Assembly: GCA_036343635.1 (NCBI GenBank)
Contig: JAYYVF010000027.1
Span: 1-12,133 of the forward strand
Direction of reading: 5' to 3'
Length of the DNA: 12,133 nt
Source of the DNA: GCA-2693325 sp036343635
GTDB lineage: Bacteria; Latescibacterota; UBA2968; UBA8231
Below are positions 1 to 7,042 of the stretch, piece by piece. The translations under genes and the position numbers were made by a program. Each line of letters opens with the position of its first letter. Position 1 is the first letter of the stretch. The notes below the pieces were generated by a model that was not told the DNA's origin, made no database searches, and saw only the letters and a list, made by a program, of their open reading frames with translations.

Positions 1-305
1 TGATCAATACCTGAGATGATTGCTGTTTTTATCGGCCCGCCCCTATAAAATGCGCCGCGGTGTATTGCCTGCCAGTGGTGGGTGACGCGTCGGGGATCTT
101 GGCCGACTAAATAGGACGAGACTTCTTCAGCGCCAGCAGCACATGCTTTTGCGTCATCTTTGAGCATTTCGCCCCATCCGGTAATTCCTGCGTCGGTCGA
201 AATCTTGACAAAAACCCACGAATTCTTGAGAACAAAGGATTCTATTTTTGTTACCTTGATATTTTCTTCGGGCCCGATGGGACCTTCGTTATTTGATGCT
301 GACAT
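1..305 (-). CDS. Mandelate racemase/muconate lactonizing enzyme family protein, galactonate dehydratase-like (partial, N-terminal 101 residues)
   Basis: The reading frame opens at ATG 305 and stays open to the left edge, so only the N-terminal capping domain of an enolase-superfamily protein is visible. After a short leader it shows the family pattern: KVTKIESFVLKN, WVFVKISTDAGITGWGE (residues 30-46), YLVGQDP (65-71) and GAFYRGGPI (84-92), then the start of the barrel at ISGID. The WGE, GQDP and FYRGGP combination is closest to the D-galactonate dehydratase branch, which removes water from a sugar acid to give a 2-keto-3-deoxy acid. The metal ligands and catalytic Lys/His lie in the missing barrel, so substrate cannot be assigned. 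A strong AAGGAG site (313-318) with 7-base spacing fixes the start. It lies 65 bases downstream of the PhyH-family gene on the same strand and is probably co-transcribed with it. Confidence 0.88.
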   Translation of the reverse strand, partial: MSASNNEGPIGPEENIKVTKIESFVLKNSWVFVKISTDAGITGWGEMLKDDAKACAAGAEEVSSYLVGQDPRRVTHHWQAIHRGAFYRGGPIKTAIISGID

Positions 306-370
306 CACTTTGCTCCTTCTTCACTTATTGTTGTTAATTGAGGCAAAAAATAAAGGATTATTTTTAGTGT

Positions 371-1189
371 TTAGTCAATGCGTGCTTTCTCATAGGGTAT
401 TGGATCAAATCCGGGGTAGCGAGTCGCCATCCCGTCCGTAAATGTTTTGGTCCAGAGTGAATCCCCGGGAGGGGGGAAACCGAGCAACTCCCTTTGTCTT
501 GGAGTGGCTTCAACAATGAAACGTTTCATGGCCTCACCTCGCGCACCGCTTTTGTAGGTGAAAGTGCGCGCGCCATCCCAGGGGCGATCCTTTCGGTTGA
601 ACCCAACCCACATGGCAGGACGATGCCCCTCCTCAGCAACAAAGGGCGACGCAGCGTGTCGAGTAAATACGCTGTAAAGGCACACGGAGCCGCCGGGTAC
701 GACCATGGGTACACACTCATCATCAGAGTTGCTATTTGGCACCATGCGGATTGGCGCTGTGTCTGAATTTACGTCCTCAAAGCAGTAGAAACAGGCCAAA
801 TGCATGAAGTCATCGGGGTGGATTATAGGCCCGAGTGTATTATTCCCATAGTCTATGTGAAAGTCTGTCCAATGTTCTTCCCCTGCATACTTCATTCCTA
901 AGTGACCTTCTCCTAAACGTATTTCACGAGTTCCAAGAACACGCTCGGCAGCATTGATGAGATCCGGATGTGTGGTGACATGGTTTAGGCCCGAGTGTTC
1001 CCAGGGAAAGAGGACCTCTTTGGGAGTATCGTTTTCCCGATTATTATCGATATAGTGTTGGTAAGGAGGTGCAAAGTGTTTATAAAATCCGTCTAGCGCA
1101 GATTTACGTTCCTTTTCATTTAAAAAATTTTCAACGATTAGAAATCCGTCTTTTTTATATTGTGAAAGCTGTTCGTCTGTTATGTACAT
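371..1189 (-). CDS. Phytanoyl-CoA dioxygenase (PhyH) family protein, Fe(II)/2-oxoglutarate-dependent oxygenase
   Basis: A 272-residue protein that opens in the usual PhyH manner, MYITDEQLSQYKKDGFLIVE. The iron-binding facial triad is visible as H111-x-D113 (in FHIDYG) and a distal H178 (in RHAASPF); R190 (GHRPAMW) is the likely 2-oxoglutarate-binding arginine. Family members hydroxylate small molecules using Fe(II), O2 and 2-oxoglutarate; the substrate is rarely predictable and need not be phytanoyl-CoA. There is no signal peptide, so it is cytoplasmic. The frame can be extended upstream to a TTG at 1240, but the extra 17 residues do not fit the family and coincide with a promoter-like sequence, so ATG 1189 is preferred although its ribosome-binding site is weak. 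The neighbour downstream is a sugar-acid dehydratase, suggesting a shared catabolic role (inference). Confidence 0.9.
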   Translation of the reverse strand: MYITDEQLSQYKKDGFLIVENFLNEKERKSALDGFYKHFAPPYQHYIDNNRENDTPKEVLFPWEHSGLNHVTTHPDLINAAERVLGTREIRLGEGHLGMKYAGEEHWTDFHIDYGNNTLGPIIHPDDFMHLACFYCFEDVNSDTAPIRMVPNSNSDDECVPMVVPGGSVCLYSVFTRHAASPFVAEEGHRPAMWVGFNRKDRPWDGARTFTYKSGARGEAMKRFIVEATPRQRELLGFPPPGDSLWTKTFTDGMATRYPGFDPIPYEKARID

Positions 1190-1210
1190 CTGCTTTAAAC
1201 CCAGGTTTGT

Positions 1211-1240
1211 ATTATTACAATTTTGTCGCCATTCAATCAA
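1211..1240 (-). promoter_or_regulatory. Candidate sigma70-type promoter for the PhyH-family gene
   Basis: On the minus strand TTGATT (1235-1240) and AATAAT (1211-1216) are separated by 18 bases, matching the -35 and -10 consensus at 4/6 and 5/6 positions. Transcription would start near 1204, leaving about 15 bases of leader before ATG 1189. This supports the shorter start for the dioxygenase gene. It is read by eye only; AT-rich intergenic DNA yields such matches by chance. Confidence 0.4.
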
Positions 1241-1308
1241 ATAAATACTGGGCCCAGATACAACTAAGTTATTACATTTCGTAGGTAAAAATTATTAGTT
1301 TTATTTTG

Positions 1309-1381
1309 TCGAGAGAATACTCTTATCGGTTTAAGAAATGGTCGATTCTCGAATTGACGTGATAAGTCTTTTTACCGTCAA
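1309..1381. repeat. Inverted repeats in the divergent intergenic region (possible operators)
   Basis: The 216-base gap between the divergent dioxygenase and acyltransferase genes holds two dyads. The first pairs TCGAGAGAAT (1309-1318) with ATTCTCGA (1345-1352), imperfect with a two-base bulge. The second is a perfect 6-base arm pair, TTGACG (1354-1359) and CGTCAA (1376-1381), with a 16-base spacer, ending 24 bases before the acyltransferase start. The place suits regulator binding, but arms this short can occur by chance. Confidence 0.25.
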
Positions 1382-1405
1382 CGCTATGCCAGCAGGGAGA
1401 GTACC

Positions 1406-2485
1406 ATGGTCGAAGAAAGAAATGGTGATTTCTTCCAAAATCGTAGGTATGATTTAGATGCCCTTAGAACCGGTGCTCTATTTTTATTAATTGTCTACCA
1501 TGCAGCTCTTTCATTTCAGGAATTTGCATCCTATATTGGGTTTCCCCAAAATCGGGAATTACTTGAATGGCTTATGGTGCCTGGGGATTTGCTCAACATC
1601 TGGAGAATCCCGATCCTATTTATTATCTCTGGCATGGTCTTAGTTTATTCTTTGGAACGTTCTCATGTTAAAGATGTAATTCGTCATCGGCTGACAAGGA
1701 TCGGGCTTCCGCTGGGATTAGGCTGGTTGATTGTTGGTCCAGTTGGTTTTTTCTTGAGTCAAATCTTTTACGGAAAGGAAGCGTCTTATGTTCCGAACCC
1801 CCTTCATTTATGGTTTTTGCAGAATATAATTGTCTATATTCTAATCGGATCTCTTTTCTTCTTTCTTTTCCTTAGCAGTCCTTGTGGATTTGTTCGCCGA
1901 CTATCTTGTAACATATTTGGAAGTATCTACGGCCTATTCGTAACATTACTTTTAGCAATGGGGGAGGGTTTTCTTACGAATCCTGGGGTCTATGCTTGGT
2001 TTCTTAGTGGGTTGCATGGTTGGTCTATAGGTTTTATCTGTTTCATGCTTGGGATGTTGTATGCGAATAGCGGTGAAAATTTTTGGAAAGTTGTTTGTCG
2101 GTTTAGGTTCTTTACTTTTTCTACTGCGTTCTTATTGTATCTATACCGTCTTTTTGAATATCGTTTGGAGAACGTACCTGCCTATTTAGTAGGCTTAGAA
2201 TCTATGCTATGGATCTGGGCAGTCCTAGGATTTAGTCATGTATACTTAAACCGTGATTCGCCCATGTTTATCTATCTGCGTTCGGCTGTTTTTCCAGTTT
2301 ATATACTACACCAACCTATACAGTATGCTTTAGCGTTTTTAATTTTTCCAGCGGAAATTCCTGCGTTTCTGAAATTTATATTGTTGGTTGTGGGTGTGCT
2401 AATTGTTTCGTTTGGAATTTATGAATTTCTGCTCCGTCGTATTGGATTTATTGCACCGTATTTTGGGATGAGATATATAAAGTAA
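1406..2485 (+). CDS. Membrane acyltransferase, acyltransferase 3 family (OafA/OpgC-like)
   Basis: A 359-residue polytopic membrane protein. It begins with the family signature YDLDALRTGALFLLIVYH (residues 15-32), where H32 is the conserved histidine thought to be catalytic. WRIPILFIISGMV (66-78), the basic loop RHRLTRIGLPL (93-103), HLWFL (134-138) and FPVYILHQPIQ (296-306) match the usual order of conserved segments, and about ten hydrophobic segments fill the remainder. Such enzymes move acyl groups, often acetyl or succinyl, across the inner membrane onto periplasmic or surface glycans. There is no C-terminal SGNH domain, unlike OafA-type fusions. ATG 1406 follows the purine-rich AGGGAGAG site at 1394-1401. 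The CehA-like gene starts 57 bases after it on the same strand. The acyl acceptor is unknown. Confidence 0.87.
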   Translation: MVEERNGDFFQNRRYDLDALRTGALFLLIVYHAALSFQEFASYIGFPQNRELLEWLMVPGDLLNIWRIPILFIISGMVLVYSLERSHVKDVIRHRLTRIGLPLGLGWLIVGPVGFFLSQIFYGKEASYVPNPLHLWFLQNIIVYILIGSLFFFLFLSSPCGFVRRLSCNIFGSIYGLFVTLLLAMGEGFLTNPGVYAWFLSGLHGWSIGFICFMLGMLYANSGENFWKVVCRFRFFTFSTAFLLYLYRLFEYRLENVPAYLVGLESMLWIWAVLGFSHVYLNRDSPMFIYLRSAVFPVYILHQPIQYALAFLIFPAEIPAFLKFILLVVGVLIVSFGIYEFLLRRIGFIAPYFGMRYIK

Positions 2486-2542
2486 TTGATGTAAATGTAA
2501 ACAAACTCGAAAATAGTTTTTGGATAAGGAGTTAGGTCGAAC

Positions 2543-3985
2543 ATGGGAACGCTTCACGGGACAATATTTGACTCCGAGACAAAAAGACAGATTGATGCCA
2601 AAGTACATATTCTTGATGCACAGGGCTCTTTTTGTTACCCCGCCACCGCGTTACTGAAAAATGGTCCTGGCACGCCCTTCTTTTTTTCTAAGGGAGAGTT
2701 TGAGGTTTCGGCTGGGCGGGGTCGTGCAGACATTTTGGTCGAACGCGGGACTGAATACGAGCCGATTCGCACTACTGTTGATTTGCCCGAAAAAGGCGTC
2801 CGTTCAGTTGATATTTTCCTTAAGCGATGGTATGAGCCACAGGCCCAGCACTGGTATCCCGGTAATACCCACATACATTACGATGAGAAGGAATTGCGTC
2901 CTGACGATAGACTTGGAGTTGATTGTTCCGTCGAGGGGTATAATGTCACTGTTGTTAGTGTTTTAGATCGTCGTCAAATACCCTATGCAAGTAACAAATA
3001 TCCGATTGGTGTTATGAACGAATTTACGACGTCTCATCATGTGTTGGATATTGGTGAGGAGAATCGTCATTACGGAGACAATTCGCCGTGGGGATTTGGC
3101 TACGGACATGTCATGTTTTTAAACCTTCGAAATTTGGTTCAGCCTGTTAGCCGAGGTCATACACTTGCCGCACAGTTCGATCCAGATTATCCGCCTCTGT
3201 GCTTTTGCTGCGATGAGGCGCGGGAACAAGGTGGTATTGTGATATGGTGCCACAATGGACGTGGAATGGAGGCCCCAATAGCTGCCGTCATGGGTAAGTT
3301 AGATGCTTTCAATTTATTTGATCCTTTTTGGATGGATCCCGAATACGATATCTGGTATCGATTACTCAATTGCGGAATTAAGTTGCCGGCATCTACGGGC
3401 ACAGACTGGTTTGTTTGCTCCAATAACCGGGTGTATGTAAATACAGAAGGAGATTTCTCCTATGAACGCTGGATTAAAGGAATGCAATCGGGAAATACTT
3501 TTATTACAAATGGTCCCGCAATAGATTTACGAGTAAATGATTTATCGATTGGGTCGACAGTCGAATCAAATGGTGAAACGGTTCTTGATATAGAAACGAA
3601 ATTTAATTCACATTATCCTGTTAATTACGTCGAAATTGTGCACAATGGTAAAGTCATTCACGTCGAAAGTTGGAATGCGGGAAAGAAATATGCGACGGTT
3701 AAATATGCTCTTGAAGTTCAGCATGACGGTTGGGTCGCTGCACGCTTGTCGGGGAACCACCGAGACAGCTTTGGTCAACCAATTTATGCACATACCAGTC
3801 CAATTTACATCCAATGTGGTCGACCGCCGTTAGAGAGAGTAGAATCAGCGCATCATTTTCTTGATGGTATCGAACAGTCTTTGGGTTGGATTGACAACTA
3901 TGGACGCTATAACAGCGATAGTCAGCGTAATGAAGTTAAAGAGCTGTTTCGGCGTGGCCGCGAACATTACTCCGATTTACTGTAA
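2543..3985 (+). CDS. CehA/McbA family metallohydrolase (PHP-like domain) with N-terminal beta-sandwich
   Basis: A 480-residue protein without a signal peptide. Residues 1-95 resemble a carboxypeptidase-regulatory-like beta-sandwich (GTIFDSETKRQIDAKVHI). From about 105 onward the PHP-type metal motifs appear in order: GNTHIH (H110, H112), an acidic segment and YGHV (E172/E173, H189), IVIWCHN (H237) and STGTDWF (D288). The stretch MQSGNTFITNGP (314-325) and the C-terminal AHTSPIYI (416-423) are typical of the CehA/McbA group, named for carbaryl-hydrolysing carboxylesterases but mostly of unknown substrate. The usual GSDxH has become GTDWF, losing the final histidine. ATG 2543 follows AAGGAG at 2526-2531, with a rather long 11-base spacer. 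It sits between the acyltransferase and the MOSC gene. It probably hydrolyses an ester, amide or phosphoester; the true reaction is open. Confidence 0.82.
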   Translation: MGTLHGTIFDSETKRQIDAKVHILDAQGSFCYPATALLKNGPGTPFFFSKGEFEVSAGRGRADILVERGTEYEPIRTTVDLPEKGVRSVDIFLKRWYEPQAQHWYPGNTHIHYDEKELRPDDRLGVDCSVEGYNVTVVSVLDRRQIPYASNKYPIGVMNEFTTSHHVLDIGEENRHYGDNSPWGFGYGHVMFLNLRNLVQPVSRGHTLAAQFDPDYPPLCFCCDEAREQGGIVIWCHNGRGMEAPIAAVMGKLDAFNLFDPFWMDPEYDIWYRLLNCGIKLPASTGTDWFVCSNNRVYVNTEGDFSYERWIKGMQSGNTFITNGPAIDLRVNDLSIGSTVESNGETVLDIETKFNSHYPVNYVEIVHNGKVIHVESWNAGKKYATVKYALEVQHDGWVAARLSGNHRDSFGQPIYAHTSPIYIQCGRPPLERVESAHHFLDGIEQSLGWIDNYGRYNSDSQRNEVKELFRRGREHYSDLL

Positions 3986-4079
3986 TTGATTTCTTGTTGA
4001 ATGAAAAGTTGTGTTTCAGTAGACATTGCGGATTTTAATACTCAAGAGGCCGTGTAAGAATTTCTATTTTTAAACCATT

Positions 4080-4085
4080 GAGAAG
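4080..4085 (+). promoter_or_regulatory. Ribosome-binding site deciding the MOSC protein start
   Basis: GAGAAG lies 7 bases before ATG 4093. The frame also has an in-frame TTG at 4078, but that codon sits directly on this site and lacks its own purine-rich stretch, so ATG is preferred. Confidence 0.55.
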
Positions 4086-4092
4086 ACATATT

Positions 4093-4887
4093 ATGAACGA
4101 CCTACGCCTCAATTCGCTTTATGTTTATCCGGTAAAGTCTGCCCGAGGATTGTCAGTAATGAGTGCCGAAGTTACTGAGCGTGGCCTAAGAAATGACCGT
4201 CGATGGCTAATATGCGATGACGAAGGGTCTGTATTAACTCAACGCCAATTACCAATACTTGCTCGGCTACAGGTTTCGTTTGGTAAAAACTTAGTGTTGA
4301 CGTTTTTTGACTCGCAAATAAAGATACCGCTCCCGCCTGGCGAAGTGGAATACATCAAAGTCGAAGTGTGGGGTGACCAGTGCAACGCATGGTCAATGGG
4401 CTCAAAGGCGAAGAAATGGCTGAGCAAGGTTTTGGGAATAGACTCACAATTGGTGTATATGCCTGATGAGACTTACCGTCCAGTAGATCATGGCTTGTAC
4501 TCTGAGGCTAATAGTTTTGCAGATGCCTACCCTTTTCTAATCATTTCCTTGTCGTCCCTTAATGCGTTGAATAAAAGATTAGATGCACCTGTAAGCATAA
4601 ATCGATTCAGACCAAATATCGTCATAGAAGATTGTGAGGAATTTGCTGAAGATGGGTGGAAGGTCTTGCGAATAGGAGATGTCCAATTCGAGCTTGTAAA
4701 GGCCTGTGCACGATGCGCTGTTCCAGGCATAGATCAAACTTCTGGTAAGCGAACAAAAGGCGTTTTGGAGGAATTATCTAAGTTTAGGCGTTGGGATGGG
4801 CACATTTGGTTCGGAAAAAACGCGTTGGCTCGCTCTGTAGGTGAGATAAGTATAGGCGAAACAGTAGAAATTTTGGAATCGGATTGA
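4093..4887 (+). CDS. MOSC domain-containing protein (YcbX/mARC-like, no ferredoxin domain)
   Basis: A 264-residue protein with an N-terminal MOSC beta-barrel domain (LNSLYVYPVKSARG, then RNDRRWLICDDEG and TQRQLP, residues 6-54) followed by a MOSC domain with INRFRPNIVIED (about 169-180), the cysteine motif KACARCAVPGIDQTSGK (about 203-219) and WFGKNALARSVGEISIGE near the end. The MOSC family binds molybdenum or tungsten cofactor; the conserved cysteine, probably C208, would ligate the metal. YcbX and mARC reduce N-hydroxylated compounds. E. coli YcbX carries a C-terminal 2Fe-2S ferredoxin domain that is absent here, so electrons would have to come from a separate partner. It is cytoplasmic by sequence. 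It follows the CehA-like gene after 107 bases, so it may share its transcript or have its own promoter. The substrate is unknown. Confidence 0.88.
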   Translation: MNDLRLNSLYVYPVKSARGLSVMSAEVTERGLRNDRRWLICDDEGSVLTQRQLPILARLQVSFGKNLVLTFFDSQIKIPLPPGEVEYIKVEVWGDQCNAWSMGSKAKKWLSKVLGIDSQLVYMPDETYRPVDHGLYSEANSFADAYPFLIISLSSLNALNKRLDAPVSINRFRPNIVIEDCEEFAEDGWKVLRIGDVQFELVKACARCAVPGIDQTSGKRTKGVLEELSKFRRWDGHIWFGKNALARSVGEISIGETVEILESD

Positions 4888-5026
4888 TTTTCCGTCTACC
4901 ATTGAAATTAACGAGAGCCTAAACCTATTGGTCACAAAAAAAGACGCAAACAGTTCTTCGGTTAACATTCTTAGGGTCAAACAAAAGCTGTTGTTAGCTC
5001 ACTTTTAGTGCCCGTGGTTGACATTC
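4888..5026. other. Convergent intergenic region without a clear terminator
   Basis: This 139-base gap separates the stop codons of the MOSC gene and the RraA-like gene, which face each other. The only dyad noticed is a 4-base AGCT/AGCT pair in AAAAGCTGTTGTTAGCT, too weak to call a terminator. No coding frame here looks real. Confidence 0.4.
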
Positions 5027-5839
5027 CTATCCAATGTCTTCGGGTACGTAAAATCCATTAGCTCTTTGCCAGGCAGCGGCTTCGTCGTAGCGGCTTTCGG
5101 GAATAGGATAGCAATCATCTAAGTGTCCACCTTGCATTAGATAATGACGTGCAGCTGGTTCCCACCAATGCTTGTTACAACCCTCTAAGACTTCCTCAAT
5201 TTTTTCGCCAGGGAAGAAGCAGACACCGTCATCGTCGGCTCTTATCCAGTCTCCGGGCATTAAGGTGTTTCCTGCAACAGAAATCCGTACATTAACTGCG
5301 AGAGGAGCTAAGTCATGTTGAGCATCATAATCAGTAGTAGTACGGGCGTCTTGAGTCCAAATGGGAAAATTTTGAGTGGCCGCTTCGGCGTAGTCGCGGA
5401 TGACCCCATGAACCACGAGACCCGCAGCTTTTCGGTTATTTTGTAACGCTAAAAGCATATTACCACCCAAAACGCCACTGCGTGTGTTACCTTCGGCCTG
5501 AACAACCAGCACGTAACCCTCCTGAGTAACATTTACCGCAATACGGTGATTTTGATCTTCGATTTTAGCATATTCCCCAGTGGGCATTAAGTCGGGACGC
5601 TGTGGCCCGTACTGCAATGTTACGGCTGGGCCCAGAATGTCGTGGCCGTTTCCACGAAACAACGGTGCGACACCGTTGAAAAAAGTACTTGGAGCCCCTA
5701 CAACATTTCTAGCAACTACTGAAACTGTTGCGGCAGAATATTTGATTAGCTCGGGCACCAGATCCATGTTGGGTTTTGAAAATTCCCATACGTCTTCAGG
5801 GGCCATTCGGAATTTGGGTGGTTGTGGTCCTGTGCTCAT
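5027..5839 (-). CDS. RraA family protein (4-hydroxy-4-methyl-2-oxoglutarate aldolase-like)
   Basis: A 270-residue RraA-fold protein. The diagnostic part is GGNMLLALQNNRKAAGLVVHG followed by VIRDYAEA, with R148 and D149 matching the substrate- and Mg2+-binding pair of bacterial HMG/CHA aldolases. PGDWIRADDDGVCFFP (195-210) is the second signature. These enzymes split 4-hydroxy-2-oxo acids into pyruvate and an oxo acid and often decarboxylate oxaloacetate; a few relatives only inhibit RNase E. The protein is about 100 residues longer than small RraA proteins, with extra N- and C-terminal parts, so it is a metabolic branch rather than the RNase regulator. Two ATGs are possible, 5848 and 5839; AGAAAG abuts the first but lies 9 bases before the second, so 5839 is chosen. 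It lies 88 bases after the deacylase gene and may be co-transcribed or use the promoter noted at 5884-5912. Confidence 0.88.
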   Translation of the reverse strand: MSTGPQPPKFRMAPEDVWEFSKPNMDLVPELIKYSAATVSVVARNVVGAPSTFFNGVAPLFRGNGHDILGPAVTLQYGPQRPDLMPTGEYAKIEDQNHRIAVNVTQEGYVLVVQAEGNTRSGVLGGNMLLALQNNRKAAGLVVHGVIRDYAEAATQNFPIWTQDARTTTDYDAQHDLAPLAVNVRISVAGNTLMPGDWIRADDDGVCFFPGEKIEEVLEGCNKHWWEPAARHYLMQGGHLDDCYPIPESRYDEAAAWQRANGFYVPEDIG

Positions 5840-5883
5840 CAAAATCATCTTTCTTTTAAGAATTTTGTTATTTAGAAGAACTA

Positions 5884-5912
5884 TTAAGGTATATTTTATC
5901 TAGCAGGTCAAG
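5884..5912 (-). promoter_or_regulatory. Candidate sigma70-type promoter for the RraA-like gene
   Basis: On the minus strand TTGACC (5907-5912) and CTTAAT (5884-5889) are 17 bases apart, matching consensus at 5/6 and 4/6 positions. The predicted transcript would begin near 5877 with a leader of roughly 38 bases. If real, the aldolase-like gene can be expressed separately from the deacylase and GH18 genes upstream. Confidence 0.35.
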
Positions 5913-5927
5913 TTTTACGTGTTCAGT

Positions 5928-7019
5928 TTAAAGGACTATTGTACATGATGAACCCCTATCTATGCGTTGGATTCGCTTTATGCTTATAACCAGGCCACTT
6001 TGTACGGCCAAAACCTCGTCTAAAACGTTACCATGTAAGTTGCGTATTTCACCAAGTCTATCACCAGCCTTCACTTCATCCCAAACGCGGACGAGAGGGC
6101 GCCATAGTCCATTGCAGGGTGCACGGTTGTGTGAAGCCATATTTCCTGACCCGTGTCCAACGCTTTTGATTTCTGACCTCGGTGAAGACTTTTTTGGGTT
6201 GCCCTTTAGAAGATTAAAATACTTCATGATACGTAATAGACCACGTTTATACTCTTCCTCCCCTTGCATGCCCCAGGTAGTTTCCCAGTATGTAGCAGGT
6301 ATTCCTGCTAGGTATGCTGCATAAAGTGCGGTGCGTCCGTTGTCATCATTTCCTAAAGGGGTATTAGCAGTAGAAAGAGCGTCAAATTCGTGTCCCCACA
6401 CAAGAGGTAAGCCACTTGCGAGGCTCATTTCATGTTGTATTTGAGTCAGTTCAGGCTCGTCAGGATATATGTTGTATCCTGAAAGAGTTGCACCTATCAG
6501 GGTAGGTCCAAAAGTATGGAGCGGGATAAGACAGACAGGGCGATAGGGCTCTGGTTGTGATATGAAATCTCGCTGTAGCGTGAAAGCAATACGTTCTGTT
6601 AGTTTTCCATTAGGTAATCCAGGATAGCAACGAGCTAAATTCAACCCATCTGATTTGCTTACTCGCATGTCATGAAGATAACTGTCAACGGAACAGCAGT
6701 TTATACCAACTACTCTTCCGTTTATCTGTTTGGGATCTAAATCTCGAAGTGTCTCTTGCAAGGCCGCTATGTTTTCGTACTCGTTTCCATGTTCTCCGGC
6801 AATAACAAGTAGAGTGGGGCCATCGTTTGTACCGTTCACGACCGTTACAGGCAAAGAATGTTTATGGTCAATAACATCGTTAGTTGTTCCGACGATTGGA
6901 TGAAAATAATGGGTGACCTGACCCTTTGCCGTTTTGGTCCATTCCCCCAATCGATTTGGGACAGATTCACAGTAAAAGGAATCTATTTTTTTGATTGATG
7001 AAATACCCCGCTTATCCAA
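5928..7019 (-). CDS. Succinylglutamate desuccinylase/aspartoacylase (AstE/AspA) family metallo-deacylase, TTG start
   Basis: A 363-residue zinc deacylase of the M14-like fold. The zinc motif GEHGNE gives H77 and E80; the third ligand is probably H168 in IPLHTFG. DGLNLARCYPG (124-134) corresponds to the family DGLNLNR.FPG, with the second Asn changed to Ala but R130 kept. WETTWGMQGEEEY supplies candidate catalytic glutamates. The last 60 residues form the usual small beta domain (VWDEVKAGDRLGEI). Relatives cleave N-acyl amino acids or similar amides. An ATG at 7178 lies in frame, but using it would bury 136 bases inside the GH18 gene and add 53 residues unlike the family. TTG 7019 lies 23 bases past the GH18 stop with AAAGGA 8 bases before it, and no ATG occurs until after the zinc motif, so TTG is preferred. 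It is cytoplasmic by sequence; the substrate is unknown. Confidence 0.82.
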   Translation of the reverse strand: MDKRGISSIKKIDSFYCESVPNRLGEWTKTAKGQVTHYFHPIVGTTNDVIDHKHSLPVTVVNGTNDGPTLLVIAGEHGNEYENIAALQETLRDLDPKQINGRVVGINCCSVDSYLHDMRVSKSDGLNLARCYPGLPNGKLTERIAFTLQRDFISQPEPYRPVCLIPLHTFGPTLIGATLSGYNIYPDEPELTQIQHEMSLASGLPLVWGHEFDALSTANTPLGNDDNGRTALYAAYLAGIPATYWETTWGMQGEEEYKRGLLRIMKYFNLLKGNPKKSSPRSEIKSVGHGSGNMASHNRAPCNGLWRPLVRVWDEVKAGDRLGEIRNLHGNVLDEVLAVQSGLVISIKRIQRIDRGSSCTIVL

Positions 7020-7027
7020 GCTAATAT

Positions 7028-7033
7028 TCCTTT
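7028..7033 (-). promoter_or_regulatory. Ribosome-binding site supporting the TTG start of the deacylase
   Basis: AAAGGA on the minus strand sits between the GH18 stop codon (7043-7045) and TTG 7019, with an 8-base spacer. It is the only good site near the point where family-like protein sequence begins. Confidence 0.6.
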
Positions 7034-7042
7034 GTTTATATT

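Noticed and set aside
160..441. A 93-residue plus-strand frame near the left edge
   Set aside because: It is antisense to the enolase-superfamily N-terminus and the end of the PhyH-family gene, both of which show family motifs.
1190..1240. N-terminal extension of the PhyH-family protein to a TTG codon at 1240
   Set aside because: The added 17 residues do not match the family start, lack a ribosome-binding site and coincide with a promoter-like -35/-10 pair.
4774..4980. A 68-residue minus-strand frame over the end of the MOSC gene
   Set aside because: It overlaps conserved MOSC coding sequence, shows no recognisable motif and has no ribosome-binding site of note.
4990..5010. A small AGCT/AGCT dyad between convergent genes as a terminator
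   Set aside because: The stem is 4 bases long and the following T run is interrupted, so stability would be negligible.
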